Assembly: GCF_003573695.1 (NCBI RefSeq) | Contig: NC_039365.1 | Location: forward strand, 132,767,466-132,831,465 | Origin: Papaver somniferum | Lineage: Eukaryota; Streptophyta; Magnoliopsida; Ranunculales; Papaveraceae | Direction: 5' to 3' | Length of the DNA stretch: 64,000 bases | Shown: in pieces, positions 1 through 11,898 of the stretch | Position numbering within the stretch: the stretch's first letter is position 1 | How the letters are laid out: each line of letters starts with the position of its first letter | The notes under the pieces: generated by a model | Database searches by the model: none | Seen by the model: only the letters and a program-made list of their open reading frames with translations | Told to the model about the DNA's origin: nothing | Position numbers and translations under genes: made by a program

Positions 1-48
1 ATGAGGAATATGTCCCGCTGACCTTCTTCAGTATATTCCTCAAATTCA

Positions 49-613
49 TTATGCTGAAACAATTGTTTCAGATGTATCTCCTAACTCCAGAGTTGCATTC
101 TGGAACTTCGGAGTAAGATCACTTACAAATTCATGAAACTCATCTTCTATGGTGATGTTTTTTATGATCGCCTCCATAAAAGAGTTGATTATTATAGAGT
201 TTTGGATCTAAATTTTTAGTTTTATGGTTTTGAAGAAAAGTTCTATTGATGATTTGCTGGATATCTGGGGTATGATTGACACTCCGACCTAAAAAAACTA
301 GAGTAACTATGGAAATTAAGAAGCTGGCTATATACTGGTTGAACTGACGGGGGAAATTGATTTTCAAATTTGTAACGACCTTTCTGGTAATGGACTCGAA
401 GCTTGACATGTGGAATCTTAATATGAAATTCAAAAAATCTTGTATCGGATTGCCCCCGATTTAGTGACTGATTGGAGATTCTGTCTTGGTAATGGCAACA
501 ATGGAGAAAACTCTTGCTTCAATGCGCATTTCAGCAACCACATCATACGTTATGACCATCATAAACACATAGGCAAGCACCTGTTGGACAAACGCCTTAT
601 AGATGACCGCCAT
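49..613 (-). CDS. Possible two-exon small gene or gene fragment, unknown function
   Basis: I do not recognise this protein. On the minus strand an ATG at 613 opens 50 codons ending at 461. They contain a hydrophobic stretch (VLAYVFMMVITYDVV) that could be one membrane helix, followed by a charged segment. About 250 bp downstream, a frame open from a possible AG acceptor just before 207 runs 52 codons to a TAA at 49-51 and has ordinary protein composition (MEAIIKNITIEDEFHEF). The region between is AT-rich and could be an intron, and a GT lies near the end of the first segment. The two pieces may be exons of one host gene or unrelated chance frames. No promoter or poly(A) signal is clear. It is the only candidate non-transposon coding sequence in the window. 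Confidence 0.22.
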
Positions 614-2565
614 TTTGGGTGATGCACAATTTGTATACACATGGAAGAAACAATAAAGTTAGTTAAACAAAAGACAAATCTAAGAAGGGAAAATAATTTT
701 TGTGTAAAAATGATGATTTTCTATAACACCAAAATTTGAAACCCATGTCAAAACTAAGAATTCGTTTTTGAAAAGAAGATCTAAAATTACAACGAGTAAA
801 CCTAAGAGAAAAGACCTAATGACTTTTTTCATCTGAGAGCAATCAAACATCTAAAATATTAGAAAATTTTGAACACTATTGATAAAAGAAACATGATCAT
901 AGCTTAAGAAAGATCAATTGATGAAAACATTCATATGATGAAAAGAATCAAACGCCAAGAATTACAAACTGAGTTAACTCAGTTTAGTTGCCCAATTTGC
1001 AGACTCTCTTTTCTACCGTCCTGTTTTTATTATCGGATTATATTTTTATACTAATATATAAAAACTAACTATAAATAGTTAAGGAAAAATTAGACATTAC
1101 TAAAATTATATGGTCAAAACTATCTGCTAATTACTTTGAATATTCCCCAATTGTGGGTTCTTTACGATTAGAATAATTTTGCATGATGGTCATGAGGTAA
1201 AGCAGAGCTGTAGAGCTAACCGATCTTTACAACTAACACTAAAAAAACGAGCATTCCACCATTGCCACTGACTTATCATATGCACAACAGGAACAACACC
1301 TTCCTACACCAATATTATCAACTCTTGCAAAAGAAATTTAGAGCATGCTTTGCTTCAAAATCTCCAACGGAGGACCCTGTGAAATGCACACTTTTGATCA
1401 TGAATCAAGTGCCCCTTCTTTATTAACCAAGAAGATTAATTAGGGTTCTTGTTATGCTGAATTTTGAGTTTGTTCTGAAACTAGGGCTTGGATGTTCTTC
1501 GGTTCTTAATTTCAATGAAAATGTTTATTATGCTTAGTTGTTTCAAATTGGATTGTGTAGAAATTGATGAAAGTTTTTTCCTTTCAGTCCTCAATCCTAC
1601 AGTTTCATATATTCGGCAATGTAATTGATTGTGGATTTTCTTAATATTTAGGATAAATCCACCGGTTTTGTTTTGTTGTATTCTTGTTTCGGTGGGTATT
1701 AGTGACTTTTGGGATTGATTTTGGGTGTTCATTGGAGATTTTTTTTTTTTTTTTTCTTTTGAAGGGATGGTTCTTTTTTTTGTGGGTTTGTTTTGATTTT
1801 GGGTTTTCAAGATTAAGGTTGACCAAAGGTGCTAATCCAATTTCATATGGTTTAACTTTGAGAATTTTGCATAATACTCTGATTTAGAATTAATTTGGAA
1901 TCCTTTGGGGTGAGTTTTTAAATTTTAGCTACATATAATAGAAAGTGGGAAAAGAAAATGGTAACTGAACACGGCAGATTCCAGGCGGCCACAAAGTTTG
2001 GCAATTTTTAAACCACAAGAACCAACATCATAGTCTGCAATCCTTTTTCAGCAATATTAAACTATGGCCTTTCCTTTTTTGCTCTTCATAACTTAGCTTA
2101 TGACGCTTGTACAAAATAATTTATCGTTTCATATGAATGATCACTTTGTTTTGTTTACGGTTGCCATTTTAGTTTTACCCGATATCTTCAGAGAGATGAC
2201 TAGAACTAGGATCAAATACTAACATTAAATATTTCTCTTCATGTGCAGCAAACACTGGAGGCATTTATAATGATAGCTACGGTGGCACAATTATTATACA
2301 TGGGGTTGTTGCATGGTGAATGCTAGATACGGCCCTGGTTATAATCACCGATTTGGGAATCTGCCGTACAGAGCTAGTGATCCTGTAGTTGTTTAACATT
2401 TTGAATTTTGTCTTAGCATCAGTACACATGAATATTTAGCTAGCTTTATATGAAAAAGTATGCGTGTATATATTCACATATCAAGGTAATAAGGACATTA
2501 TGGTTCACCAACTCTGGTCAAATGTTTTTTCCTTTCAAAAAAAAAAGAAGACACTAGTGACTAAT
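614..2565. other. AT-rich intergenic DNA, no gene recognised
   Basis: I see no open frame with protein-like composition. There is a run of T residues around 1740-1755 and several shorter A/T tracts. This is the host sequence into which the L1 element was inserted; its last 12 bases are duplicated on the far side of the LINE. Confidence 0.5.
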
Positions 2566-2577
2566 ATGATATATATA
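2566..2577. repeat. Left target-site duplication of the L1 LINE
   Basis: ATGATATATATA here is repeated exactly at 11887-11898, immediately after the A-rich 3' tail of the LINE. The length suits L1 target-primed insertion. The motif is low-complexity AT, so the match is good but not conclusive. Confidence 0.65.
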
Positions 2578-5010
2578 AGAGGACAAACAAGCACTGATCT
2601 CCAATCCTCTCTCTCCTTGACCGAGGCCAGCGAGTTTGACTAAGGTCAAACATTCCAAATTCGCATACCACTAAGATGATGTGTTCTTGAGATATAGAAA
2701 CGTGTATTCTTTTCTGATTTTAGAAGATTTTAATTCTACCGGTTTTTATCTTCACCCAAGTATAATATTTCATCTAGATTTTTTGGGATTTGGTTTGTCC
2801 TCATCTTGTCCTTAATCTCTATGTTTCTCTCTATCCTTCCCTCTTTGGTTTCTCCGTAACCAATGGAAGAACCTCCACCGCCGCCACCACCCAACGAAAC
2901 GCAGCCACTCAAAACTGCAGAGTCATTATCATCTCTGCCACCATTACACCCCACGCCTGAAAAGGAACACGATCCCCCACTTTTTTCTCGCTTTACGAGA
3001 AACAACAATCATCACTCCCCTAATTCTCTCTTCACCCTATATTCTCCCATAAAAAACACATCATCGAATGCATCGTCTTCTTCTTCCACATCTTCCTTTA
3101 TTTTTACATCAGTACCTTCTTCTCAAAAAGCTTCTAATGATCCAAAGCAACCAGAACAGAATCTTCAAAAAGAAACAGTTTCAACTTTACAAAACCCTGT
3201 ACTGGAAAGCAACCCATCATACCGTACTTTACTGCATTAACCTCAAACTCAGCATAAAGATTCTATCTTAGTACAACTCACTAAAAGGATGAAGGATCTC
3301 ATGAAAGTTCACCAAAATGAATGGTTAGCAGCCATGGTGCTTTCAGGGAAGTTCACCAAGTCAAGCCTTTTTCATGCTGTCAAAGGTCACTGGCACCCCA
3401 TTATGGTTAAGCAAGTCGAAAACATCCACAACTCGGAAGCTTTCAAGATTTTTTTCTTCGCAAGACAAAAAAACCATCCTCGCTCACGAAACTTGGATTA
3501 TTTCTGACCGGGTGGTTTTGTTTGCAGATTATAACACCTTTTTAGCTAACCCTACTAACTGTTTTACTTCAGTTATCTTCTGGATTCACGTACTCCACCT
3601 CCCACAATTTCTTGTGGACAATATCTCGATTGATCAACTACTGAGTAAAATAGGTACAATGATTGAGGTGGATGCGTTATCATCTCCTCCAAAAGGAAAA
3701 GTGAAAATGGACCTGAAAAAACCTTTTTGCCCTGGTATTCTCCTTGATGTTGATGGCCTCAAATGGATCCAGTACGCCTATAGGTATCTACCAATGATCT
3801 GCTTCAGATGTGGCTTCCTTGGCCATATTGCGAAAGAGTGCACCAGATACGTGAGTACAGACCATGCTCTTCAGGATACTGAGTTTCCGGATTTTCCCTA
3901 CCACCGTCTGAACAGCAGGATGCGTGCTCAACCACCGTCCCGTCGAAACCCTTCATCCACCTTCTCATCCTCCCTGCCAACCAGAGGCTCATCATCCACC
4001 CAACAATCCTTCTCCACTATCCAAGGTGACCCTCAACCTTTACAACCCCATGAAACCTTTATCCAACCACCATCACAACCACTACAAACCACACAGATCT
4101 CAAAACCTTCACCACCCACACCAACACCAATCTCTCAACATGCACCAACACCAACACCAGTGAGTCAAACAACAACCACCGCTGCTGAAACCAACACCAG
4201 AACCAAATCGTTTCCGACTCACCTTGCCTCGGAAATGACTCAGCAAGGACTTGCTTGGAACCCAGTCCCGAGAATTCCGTCTAGTCACTCTGACAAAGGC
4301 AAAGCTGTTGAAACCTTTGCACCTGTGAGCAGAAGGAATGTCTTTACTGACATACTGATCACTAGAAACCAAATTGAAGAAACGAGTCGCAACCCACCAA
4401 CCCATACCCATTTTGGTGGCCCATCCATTCCTGGCCCTTTGTTTACCCATCCTCAAATACCCTCACCTCGTGAAGTTAGAGCAACCCGCCCATATTTTCA
4501 CCCAAACCCAAATCACCACTACCAAAACCCACCTACTAGACCAACAACACCAAGTGGGACGGCCCAGAGACTACCTCTCCCTCTCACTAGTTTCTTTACT
4601 GTTAACTATGCCAGATTGTTGACTAAATTTTTGCAGAAATAGGGGAGCCATGTGGACATCATGGTTTCTGTGGTGGATGGACACCCACATGTTAAAGTGA
4701 CTACTACTCTATCTAGTGAGACACTCGACACACCGAACCCTGCTGCTGACATTCCGACACCACCAGCACAAACAGAGGAACCGTCTGTAGATCCTACTCA
4801 AGCAAACCCACATGCCACACCGGAATCAATGGGCCCAACACCAATCCAACCCTTAAAGACTTATAAGGGGAAAGTCCAAAAAGAAAGGACAAGCCCACCA
4901 GTTCATCTACTACTTCCACCAACCCTTGATTTCGCGGCACAACCACCAGCACCAAAACTTCAAAAATTTCGTTCAATATCAGATCTAAGAAATGAATCCT
5001 ACAGGCTCCC

Positions 5011-7352
5011 TGTTGATGGTGGTTTTTAGCCTAGGGTCTGTAAAACCATGTATCTTAATACATTGTCGTCCTGCAAAGGAATAAAGGCCATTTGAAAGTA
5101 ACGAGTGCTCAAACCTCTTTATTTACACATATATTGAACAACTCAGTATATATGAAATTCATTCAGAATGGTGCGCACAGTAGTAATCCCAAGTATTATG
5201 TGAATTCTATTTTATGCCAGCATTATTAACTAATGCATGACTCGCCTGATATTTTTTCCGTGCTATGTTCCCAGTAGAACTCTTAATACTGACATGATAT
5301 GACGATCAATGCTCACTCTCAGCAGAGTAGCATGAATCTCCCGAAGTGTTAGTATTGGGATCTGCACAAAAATACTCGTACGAGTTACATCTCTCTGACA
5401 AAGAGATCGATGTGTTCACACACTTTTAATTAAAGTTGGCGTGATTGAACACACATTTATTCTTAAAGAAAATCTATAATGTTAATGTCAAACAATCACA
5501 TCAACACAACTTGGCCGCATGATTTAACAAGCATAGCTTACTCCTAATAGAATTAGGCAATCACCGCAGTGACTACCAGCGGGCCCACTAGTGCCCTATA
5601 CGATCGAGTCTCGTTCCCTCAGCCGCGAAGTGCTTTGAACGCCGATCCTTAACATGGGTGATAGCGTTGTGAAAGAATGGATCGAACGAGCTAAGACAGT
5701 AAAAAACGGTCTCAGGAGTCATCATATCCGTCCAACTTCGCCAGCCTAGTTGGACGGCTTAGATTGCGTTCTAAACGATCAAGAAAATGACAATGCGTTC
5801 GTCGCCGTCCCAATATTATCCCTTACCAATCGACTTGCTCATGGGAGTTGATAGCACATCAAGTCGTTTGATTGAACTAGGGTAGACACGACTGCTTTGA
5901 ATCCCTAATCGGTGTTTACGGCAACACATTACTGCCGCAATTCGATCACAACTGTCCAACTTTGCCGGCATTGTTGGACGACCGAGATCTTCCCTGGAAT
6001 GATCAAAGAGGCGCTAGCATGGTCATTGGCGGCCCCACTTTTCCTTTGGAATATCGACTTGCCTATGGCAAGCCTATAGGGTGCTCGACCGCTTGCACAA
6101 ACTTGAGCAGATGTGTTGTGTTCAAAAACCCTAATTTAGGTCAAGACAGTACATAACTATCGCAGATTGATCACAACCATCCATCTTCGCCAGCCTAAAC
6201 AAGCGGCATAGATCTAGATTTAAGTGACCCCGAAGGTGTTAACGTGATCACTGTGGACCCACCTTTACACGTGATTGACCGGCCTACGCAAACTAGGGAT
6301 AAATGCCTCGAAACGCACGCCCAAATAGGGGTGGGTCACACGGCTTCCTCAATCCTAAAGTTGCGTCAATGGCAGTATGCAACTGCCGCAAATCATCTCG
6401 TCCATCCAACTTTGCTAACCTAGTCGGATGGTGTGGATTTGTTTTTCGAAAACAAGCAAAACAACATTGTAAAGACCGGCCATCCTTCTTCCACATGAGG
6501 CGATCGGCCAAAAAATGACTTGAACGTAGGGTCCTCAAACGATCACCCAAAGATGTTTGATCATGTTGTCTTCTTTAAGACGCCTATCCGCGACTTATTC
6601 AATCAGGCTCTAAAACAACGATGCGTCATACACATCGATTAGTTTGAGCTTCTTAAATGCGATGTTTAACATGCATCGAAGACATACAATATTTTATATT
6701 GGCCTCATAAACAACTTAGTTGTTTCACCTAATAGCGCCATGCTATTCTCCGCGGCGGGTCCCACGACTTGACCCACTTATTCTAGACATCAAACATGTC
6801 ACGAACTGGGGGATACTTACTGGGGTATTGGTCTGGCGGTTTATAGCGTGCGGCGTGCAACGCGCCATTACGAGAATGTGTTAGGAAAAGACGGACGATT
6901 AACAATAATGGAGTAGTGGGTGAAGGTGTGATCACGCAATGATCACCACCTCTTACAAAACTCCATTACTACACTACTTAACTTCCTCCACTTACTACGA
7001 GATCAGGGTTGCGCTCTAATGACTTGTATAAGTAGATTTTCAATCTATTTCAAAAAGAGAACACAAGTGTTATCAACACAAGTAGCCAGAAACCATTTTC
7101 CGATACACATGTCATAAAACACCCACACCTTCATAATTCAACACTCTGATCTCAGACACCTTCTCCGCTTCCCTCCTTAAGATCAACCCTTCTCCTTCAC
7201 TTTGTGACCGAATTGAATCTGGAACGGCCATTTCTTGGTTTAGGCCAGAGTCTTACAGATTTATTTCTCGAACTTAAAAGCATTCCCGTGCAGTGCATTT
7301 AAACACACCCCAAATTACCAAAAACAGCAGAATCAGTTTTTACCCCAAACCA
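5011..7352 (+). mobile_element. Solo LTR, Tat-lineage gypsy relative, inserted in LINE ORF1
   Basis: The sequence starts TGTTGATGGTGG and ends CCCCAAACCA. It is flanked by the 5-bp duplication CTCCC (5006-5010 and 7353-7357). Removing the insert and one CTCCC rejoins ORF1 in frame. The last ~570 bp match the LTRs at 25626-26437 and 33177-35838 (the shared block around GGTATTGGTCTGGCGGTTTA near 6828, and the tail from 7160). The middle is unlike those LTRs and holds its own ~225-bp repeats. A TATA-like TATAAGTA lies near 7027. No internal region is present, so this is the product of LTR-LTR recombination. It belongs to a diverged subfamily and is younger than the LINE. Confidence 0.9.
5720..6450. 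repeat. Degenerate tandem repeat of ~225 bp inside the solo LTR
   Basis: A motif of the form (G)TCCAACTTCGCCAGCCTAGTTGGACGG recurs near 5730, 5955, 6178 and 6402, a spacing of 222-232 bp. Each occurrence holds a short inverted repeat (GTCCAAC...GTTGGAC). Copies have diverged strongly. Related LTRs elsewhere in the window have unrelated tandem repeats in the equivalent place. Confidence 0.65.
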
Positions 7353-7609
7353 CTCCCACAACCGAAATTTGAGGTACCAACACATCGTCACAGGAAGCCA
7401 AGGTCAACCATGTACATTGGAAGACCGTCTCAGCCAAATACCGCTCCACAGGCGTCATCAGTTACTAATGTTTCTATACCATCAACGTCAACTTCAACCA
7501 CCGGAACTACTATTCCATCATGTCATCTCTCTCTGGATGAAGAGACCGAAATCATAGCTAATGTAACACCATTGCGAGTCGTTGGCCCTGACCAACACTC
7601 GCCATCATC

Positions 7610-10600
7610 ATGAATTACTTAGTCTGGAATTTTCAAGGAGCTCACGGAAACTTGAAAATTCAAAAATTGCGGGAATACACTCGGAAGTTTGCACCGGATA
7701 TCATATTTCTGTCAGAAACAGTATCAGTGGACTCACACATCTCTTTTTTGAAAACTTTACTAGGATATGATAATTGTTTCACTGTTTCTTGTAATGGAAG
7801 AAAAGGTGGATTATGCTTGCTATGGAAATCCAACCTTACTGTCAGTGTTCTTGTTGCTAATCAAAGTTTGATTCACTGTTACATTATACCTCTCAATTCA
7901 AACCATCCACGGATGTTCACCGGTGTTTATGGGCCTCCACAAGTATCATCAAATTGGGACTTCTGGAAAGACTTCAACACCCTGATTCCACAACACAACC
8001 TACCTTGGTTACTCATGGGATATTTTAATGAGATCTTGTCACATGCGGAGAAGAAAGGAGTAAGATTGATAGAAAATGACCATGGTTTTCTCTTCAACGA
8101 GATGATAGATACCAATGTCCTAATTGATCTGGGATTCAAATGAGATCCGTACACGTGGACAAATAATCAGCTGGGCGAAAACAATATAATGGAGAGACTG
8201 GACAGAGGGCTGGGTAACCAACAATGGCTTGATCTACATCCCCAAATGATGATCCAATACCTTCCAAGAATTGGCTCTGATCCTGCTCCCCTGTTGTTAC
8301 AAGAAAAATTCATACAACAGTCATACTCGAAGGCTTTCAAACTGGAACACCTATGGTTCCTACACCCTCAGATGCTAGAGATTGTACAAACAACGTGGAA
8401 TCAATCCTATTCTGCATCCCCACCAAAAAACTTTATCCTCAAATTGCAAAAAACGACAACGGCACTGCAGGAATGGAGTAAATCCACGTTTGGTCACCTA
8501 CCATCTCTCATCAAGGTAGCGGAACAAGCTATTCAACAAGCCCAATCAAACTGTGCCTAATTAATGGGCCCTGAATTACAACATTGGCTTCAGCATGAAC
8601 AAGACCTAAGGCACGCCCATAAAATACTGTCTCACTGCTACGAGATGTACTGGAAACAACGCTCCCGCATCCATTGGCTACAACAGGGGGACTTAAACAC
8701 AACTTTTTTCCACACCAAGTCTACAATTCATCGTTGGATTAACCACATTTCACAATTACAAAATGAACGTGGGGAATGGATAACTGATCCCAGAACAATA
8801 AGACATCTGCTGCTAAACTTCTACAAATCTCAATATGTGGCACCACCAACAACAATTGATTACTCGCTTTTCGATTGTATCTCTCCTCGACTCACTGCCG
8901 CACAATGTAGTAGTCTTATTCAACCGGTATCTGAAACAGAAATTCAAAAAGCTGCCAAATCCATTGAAGCACAGAAAGCCCCAGGCCCAGATGGCTGCCA
9001 TGGTTAAATATTTTTTCGACACCATCTCCTTTCAAAAACCTACCAATCACACCAACATCACCCTAATCCCTAAAAACCAAAACCCACAAAAACCAAGTGA
9101 TATGAGACCTATTGGGCTTTGTAATGTCGGCTATAAAATAAATTGCAAAGATTCTAGTTGACAGAATTAGACCATTACTACAATTCATGATTAGCCCATT
9201 CCAGAGTGCTTTTGTTCCCAACATGGCTATCCATGACAACATTGCCATAGCGACTGAGCTTTTCCACCACATCTGCAGCTCCCCCCCAACAAAAAAAACC
9301 AAAGATTGCTCTCAAGCTAGATCTCGGGAAAGCATATGATAGCCTGGATTGGGGCTTCATCAGACTCACCTTCGAAAAAATGGGTTTTCCGGTAGCCTTT
9401 ACTGAATACATCATGAAATGTGTCACCTCGGTTTCGTACTCCTTGAACATTCATGGATCAGCTCATGGAATGATATTTCCAAATAGGGGGCTCCGACAGG
9501 GATACCCCCTATCACCTTACATTTTTATCCTTTGTGCAGAAGTGCCCTCCACTAATCTTGGTGTCCTAGAAAATCAGAAAGTCTTGCAGGGAATCAAAAT
9601 TGCTCATAATGCACCGGTCATCCTCCACCTAATGTACGCTGATGACTTTCTCATCGCGTGTATGGTAGATAACCAGTCTTGCGCGGCACTTAAAAATCTG
9701 CTCACCAAATACTCCCAATCAGCAAGCCAAGCAATTAATACAGATAAGTCGTCCCTGATACACCACGCACACCTACCACCAGAGGAGATTGCAAGACTAC
9801 AACAAGAATTTGGCATGCATACCAGACAGAACCACCCACATACCTTGGTATCAAATTCAGCAACAGCCGCCTATCTGCACATATGCATGTGGAACTGCTC
9901 AACAGAATTGCGAGGAAATCCAAAGGGTGGATTGCCAAATGTGTTAACCAAGCTGGGAGGCTAGTCCTAATTAAAACGGCTTTAACACCAACCGGAAATC
10001 ATATCATGCAGGTACAACAACTGCCGGTGGAATTCTATGACAAGATAGACGGAATCACAAGGAACTTCTTTTGGGGACACGATAATCAAACCAGGAAAAT
10101 GCACCCAATTGGTTGGGATACGGTGACGAAACCCTTACAAATGGGGGGATTGGGTATAAGAAGGAGTAGAGAACACAACCAAGCTTTGTTATCTAAGAGA
10201 GTGTGGCACTTACATCAGCACCCGATATCGGTTTGGTCATCGATTTGTGCACCAAAATACTTCAGAACACCAACACCATCATTGGATATCCCACAACCTC
10301 AATCATTAGCCAGTCACTTATGGAAATGTTTAGCTAACCTGTCTGTTTTTTTGCAGAAACATGTATTCTCACGAATAGAGAATGGAAACAACATAACAAT
10401 CCATCAAAATTGGATCCCACGGGCAGCACCACCAAACATCCAAACCATCCTCCACCAACTGGCACCCTCAACCACCATCTCACACTTCATTGGCCGATTT
10501 TCAAACACTTGGGATCACCCTCTAATCTTCAAAACCTTCAACACCCAATTGGCTCAATGTATTATCAACATATACCTACCACCAAACTGAACAATGGACA

Positions 10601-11848
10601 AACTCATTTGTCCATTCTCAAAAGATGGAAACTACACATCAAAATCAGGTTACCATCTACTCACCCAACAACAAAACACCTCCCAACAAAACCAAATCCA
10701 AAACCAGATAACTGTGGACTACAAAGCACTATGGAAACTGAAATGTCCACTGAAACTCAAACTTTTCTTGTGGAAAGTCACCGTTCATGGCCTACCAACC
10801 TTCAAGCGACTACATCGACTTCAACTTGCAACAACCAAAAGTTGTCCAATTTGCAATCAACATGAAGAGTCTGAGCAACACCTAATTTTCGAATGCAGCA
10901 ACTCCAAATCTATTTGGAAACTCATCATAACTCATATGGCACGAAGCCCAAGCTTTGTCAACAATGAAATAATCAACAACATCAATGGCATCTACAGAAT
11001 CAGCACCAACACCAACGCAGACTACAAACCATCTCAATTTCCCAATCAACATCTCAGAGGTACTATCTCCAGATCACTCGAATATGACATCAGCTCTCTT
11101 TGGATTCACTATCTGGCACATCTGGATAGCGCGCAATACAATGGTTTACAATAGGAAACAACATACACCGGCACAAACATACCAAACCATCTTGGTTCTA
11201 TTTGAAGAATACCAATGGGCACAACAACATACAGAACCGATCATGCCGAATGGACCAACAACAACTAGGACCAGAACAAGAGATAACAGTACAACGACAA
11301 CAACATATATTAGATGGATCCCTCCGGATACAGATTGGATCAAAATCAATATTGATGGCGAATCTAAAGGCAACCCGGGACCGGCAGGAGCATGCATCAT
11401 ATGTAGAACTGAAGAAGGAAGCGTACTGAAGGCAATGACAGTTCCCCTGGGGATTACTTCATCCATACTTGCAGAAACATGGGGACTACTTATTGCAACA
11501 AGGATATCAAAGCAACATCGATGGATAAGAATATGGTTTGAGGTGGACTCACAAGCACTGTTATGTCTGCTACAATCACAACAACAACAACCATGGTATC
11601 TTCAACTCATGTTAACGGAATTAAAAAAAAATCCACATGGAATTCAACATTGAGGAATCACGCACACACTCAGAGAAGGAAATCGAGCAGCGGAAGAACT
11701 AGCTAACAAGGCAGTGGAAGAACAACAACACCACATGGGACCGGCAACAACTAGATGATGGGACAACAACTGCCCTAAGTTCTTACAACAAATTGTACTA
11801 AATGATAGTCTGGGAGTTACGTATCCAAGAATTATAACCGATAACTAA
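7610..11848 (+). pseudogene. LINE ORF2: endonuclease, reverse transcriptase, zf-RVT, RNase H; disrupted
   Basis: ORF2 nicks target DNA and reverse-transcribes the element RNA. An AP-endonuclease-like domain (7610-8190) shows WNFQG, the SET motif and GVYGPP. The usual GDFN catalytic motif reads GYFNEIL near 8018, so a key Asp is lost. In-frame stops occur at 8141, 8558 and 9005, and there appears to be a deletion after APGPDG. The RT domain has GLRQGYPLSPYIFILCAE near 9490 and LMYADDF at 9629-9649. Frame changes occur near 9130, 9300, 9840 and 11100. A zf-RVT region (SCPICNQHEESEQHLIFEC) lies at 10840-10900. RNase H (INIDGESKGNPGPAGA, LAETWGLL, FEVDSQALL) covers 11340-11710, with a TGA at 11651. 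Its ATG overlaps the ORF1 stop as ATGA. Confidence 0.9.
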
Positions 11849-11886
11849 TTAAATAAATAAATAATATTGGGTTACCTTCAAAAAAA

Positions 11887-11898
11887 ATGATATATATA
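11887..11898. repeat. Right target-site duplication of the L1 LINE
   Basis: Exact second copy of ATGATATATATA directly after the A run that ends the LINE. Pairs with 2566-2577. Confidence 0.65.

Larger units (their letters stand above)
2863..7613 (+). pseudogene. LINE ORF1: DUF4283 / CCHC zinc-knuckle RNA-binding protein, disrupted
   Basis: ORF1 proteins bind the element RNA and form the ribonucleoprotein. The frame opens at 2863 with a proline-rich N-terminus. It continues in the same frame past a TAA at 3238 into a DUF4283-like region (WLAAMVLSGKFTKSSLFHAVKGHW nearby, around 3328-3400). A frameshift at an A run near 3470 moves it to the next frame. There the zf-CCHC_4 type knuckle CFRCGFLGHIAKEC is intact (3800-3841), followed by a long Pro/Thr/Gln-rich tail. 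A TAG at 4640 interrupts the same frame, which then reaches the solo LTR at 5011. Coding resumes after 7352 in register (QPKFEVPTHRHRKPR) and ends at 7611-7613. The TGA overlaps the ORF2 ATG. Confidence 0.85.
2578..11886 (+). mobile_element. Full-length L1-type LINE (non-LTR retrotransposon), inactivated
   Basis: The element has a 5' untranslated leader (2578-2862), ORF1 with a DUF4283-like region and a CCHC knuckle, and ORF2 with endonuclease, reverse transcriptase, zf-RVT and RNase H regions. It ends in a short A/T-rich 3' tail ending in an A run. Without the solo LTR inserted in ORF1 it is about 6.96 kb, a normal full length for plant L1. It is bounded by ATGATATATATA direct repeats. Both ORFs carry several in-frame stops and frameshifts, so this copy cannot retrotranspose. 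Because the 5' end is complete it was not 5'-truncated on insertion, unlike most LINE copies. Confidence 0.9.

Noticed and set aside
1481..1887. Lys-rich or Phe-rich ORFs on both strands near a long T run
   Set aside because: Composition comes from A/T homopolymer tracts; no domain and no homologous copy.
5962..6550. ORFs of 64-85 codons on both strands
   Set aside because: Inside the solo LTR and made of its ~225-bp repeats; no protein signature.
7293..7352. ATG at 7293 as a separate gene start
   Set aside because: The first 60 bases are the end of the solo LTR. The frame then continues LINE ORF1 by chance of register, so this is not an independent start.
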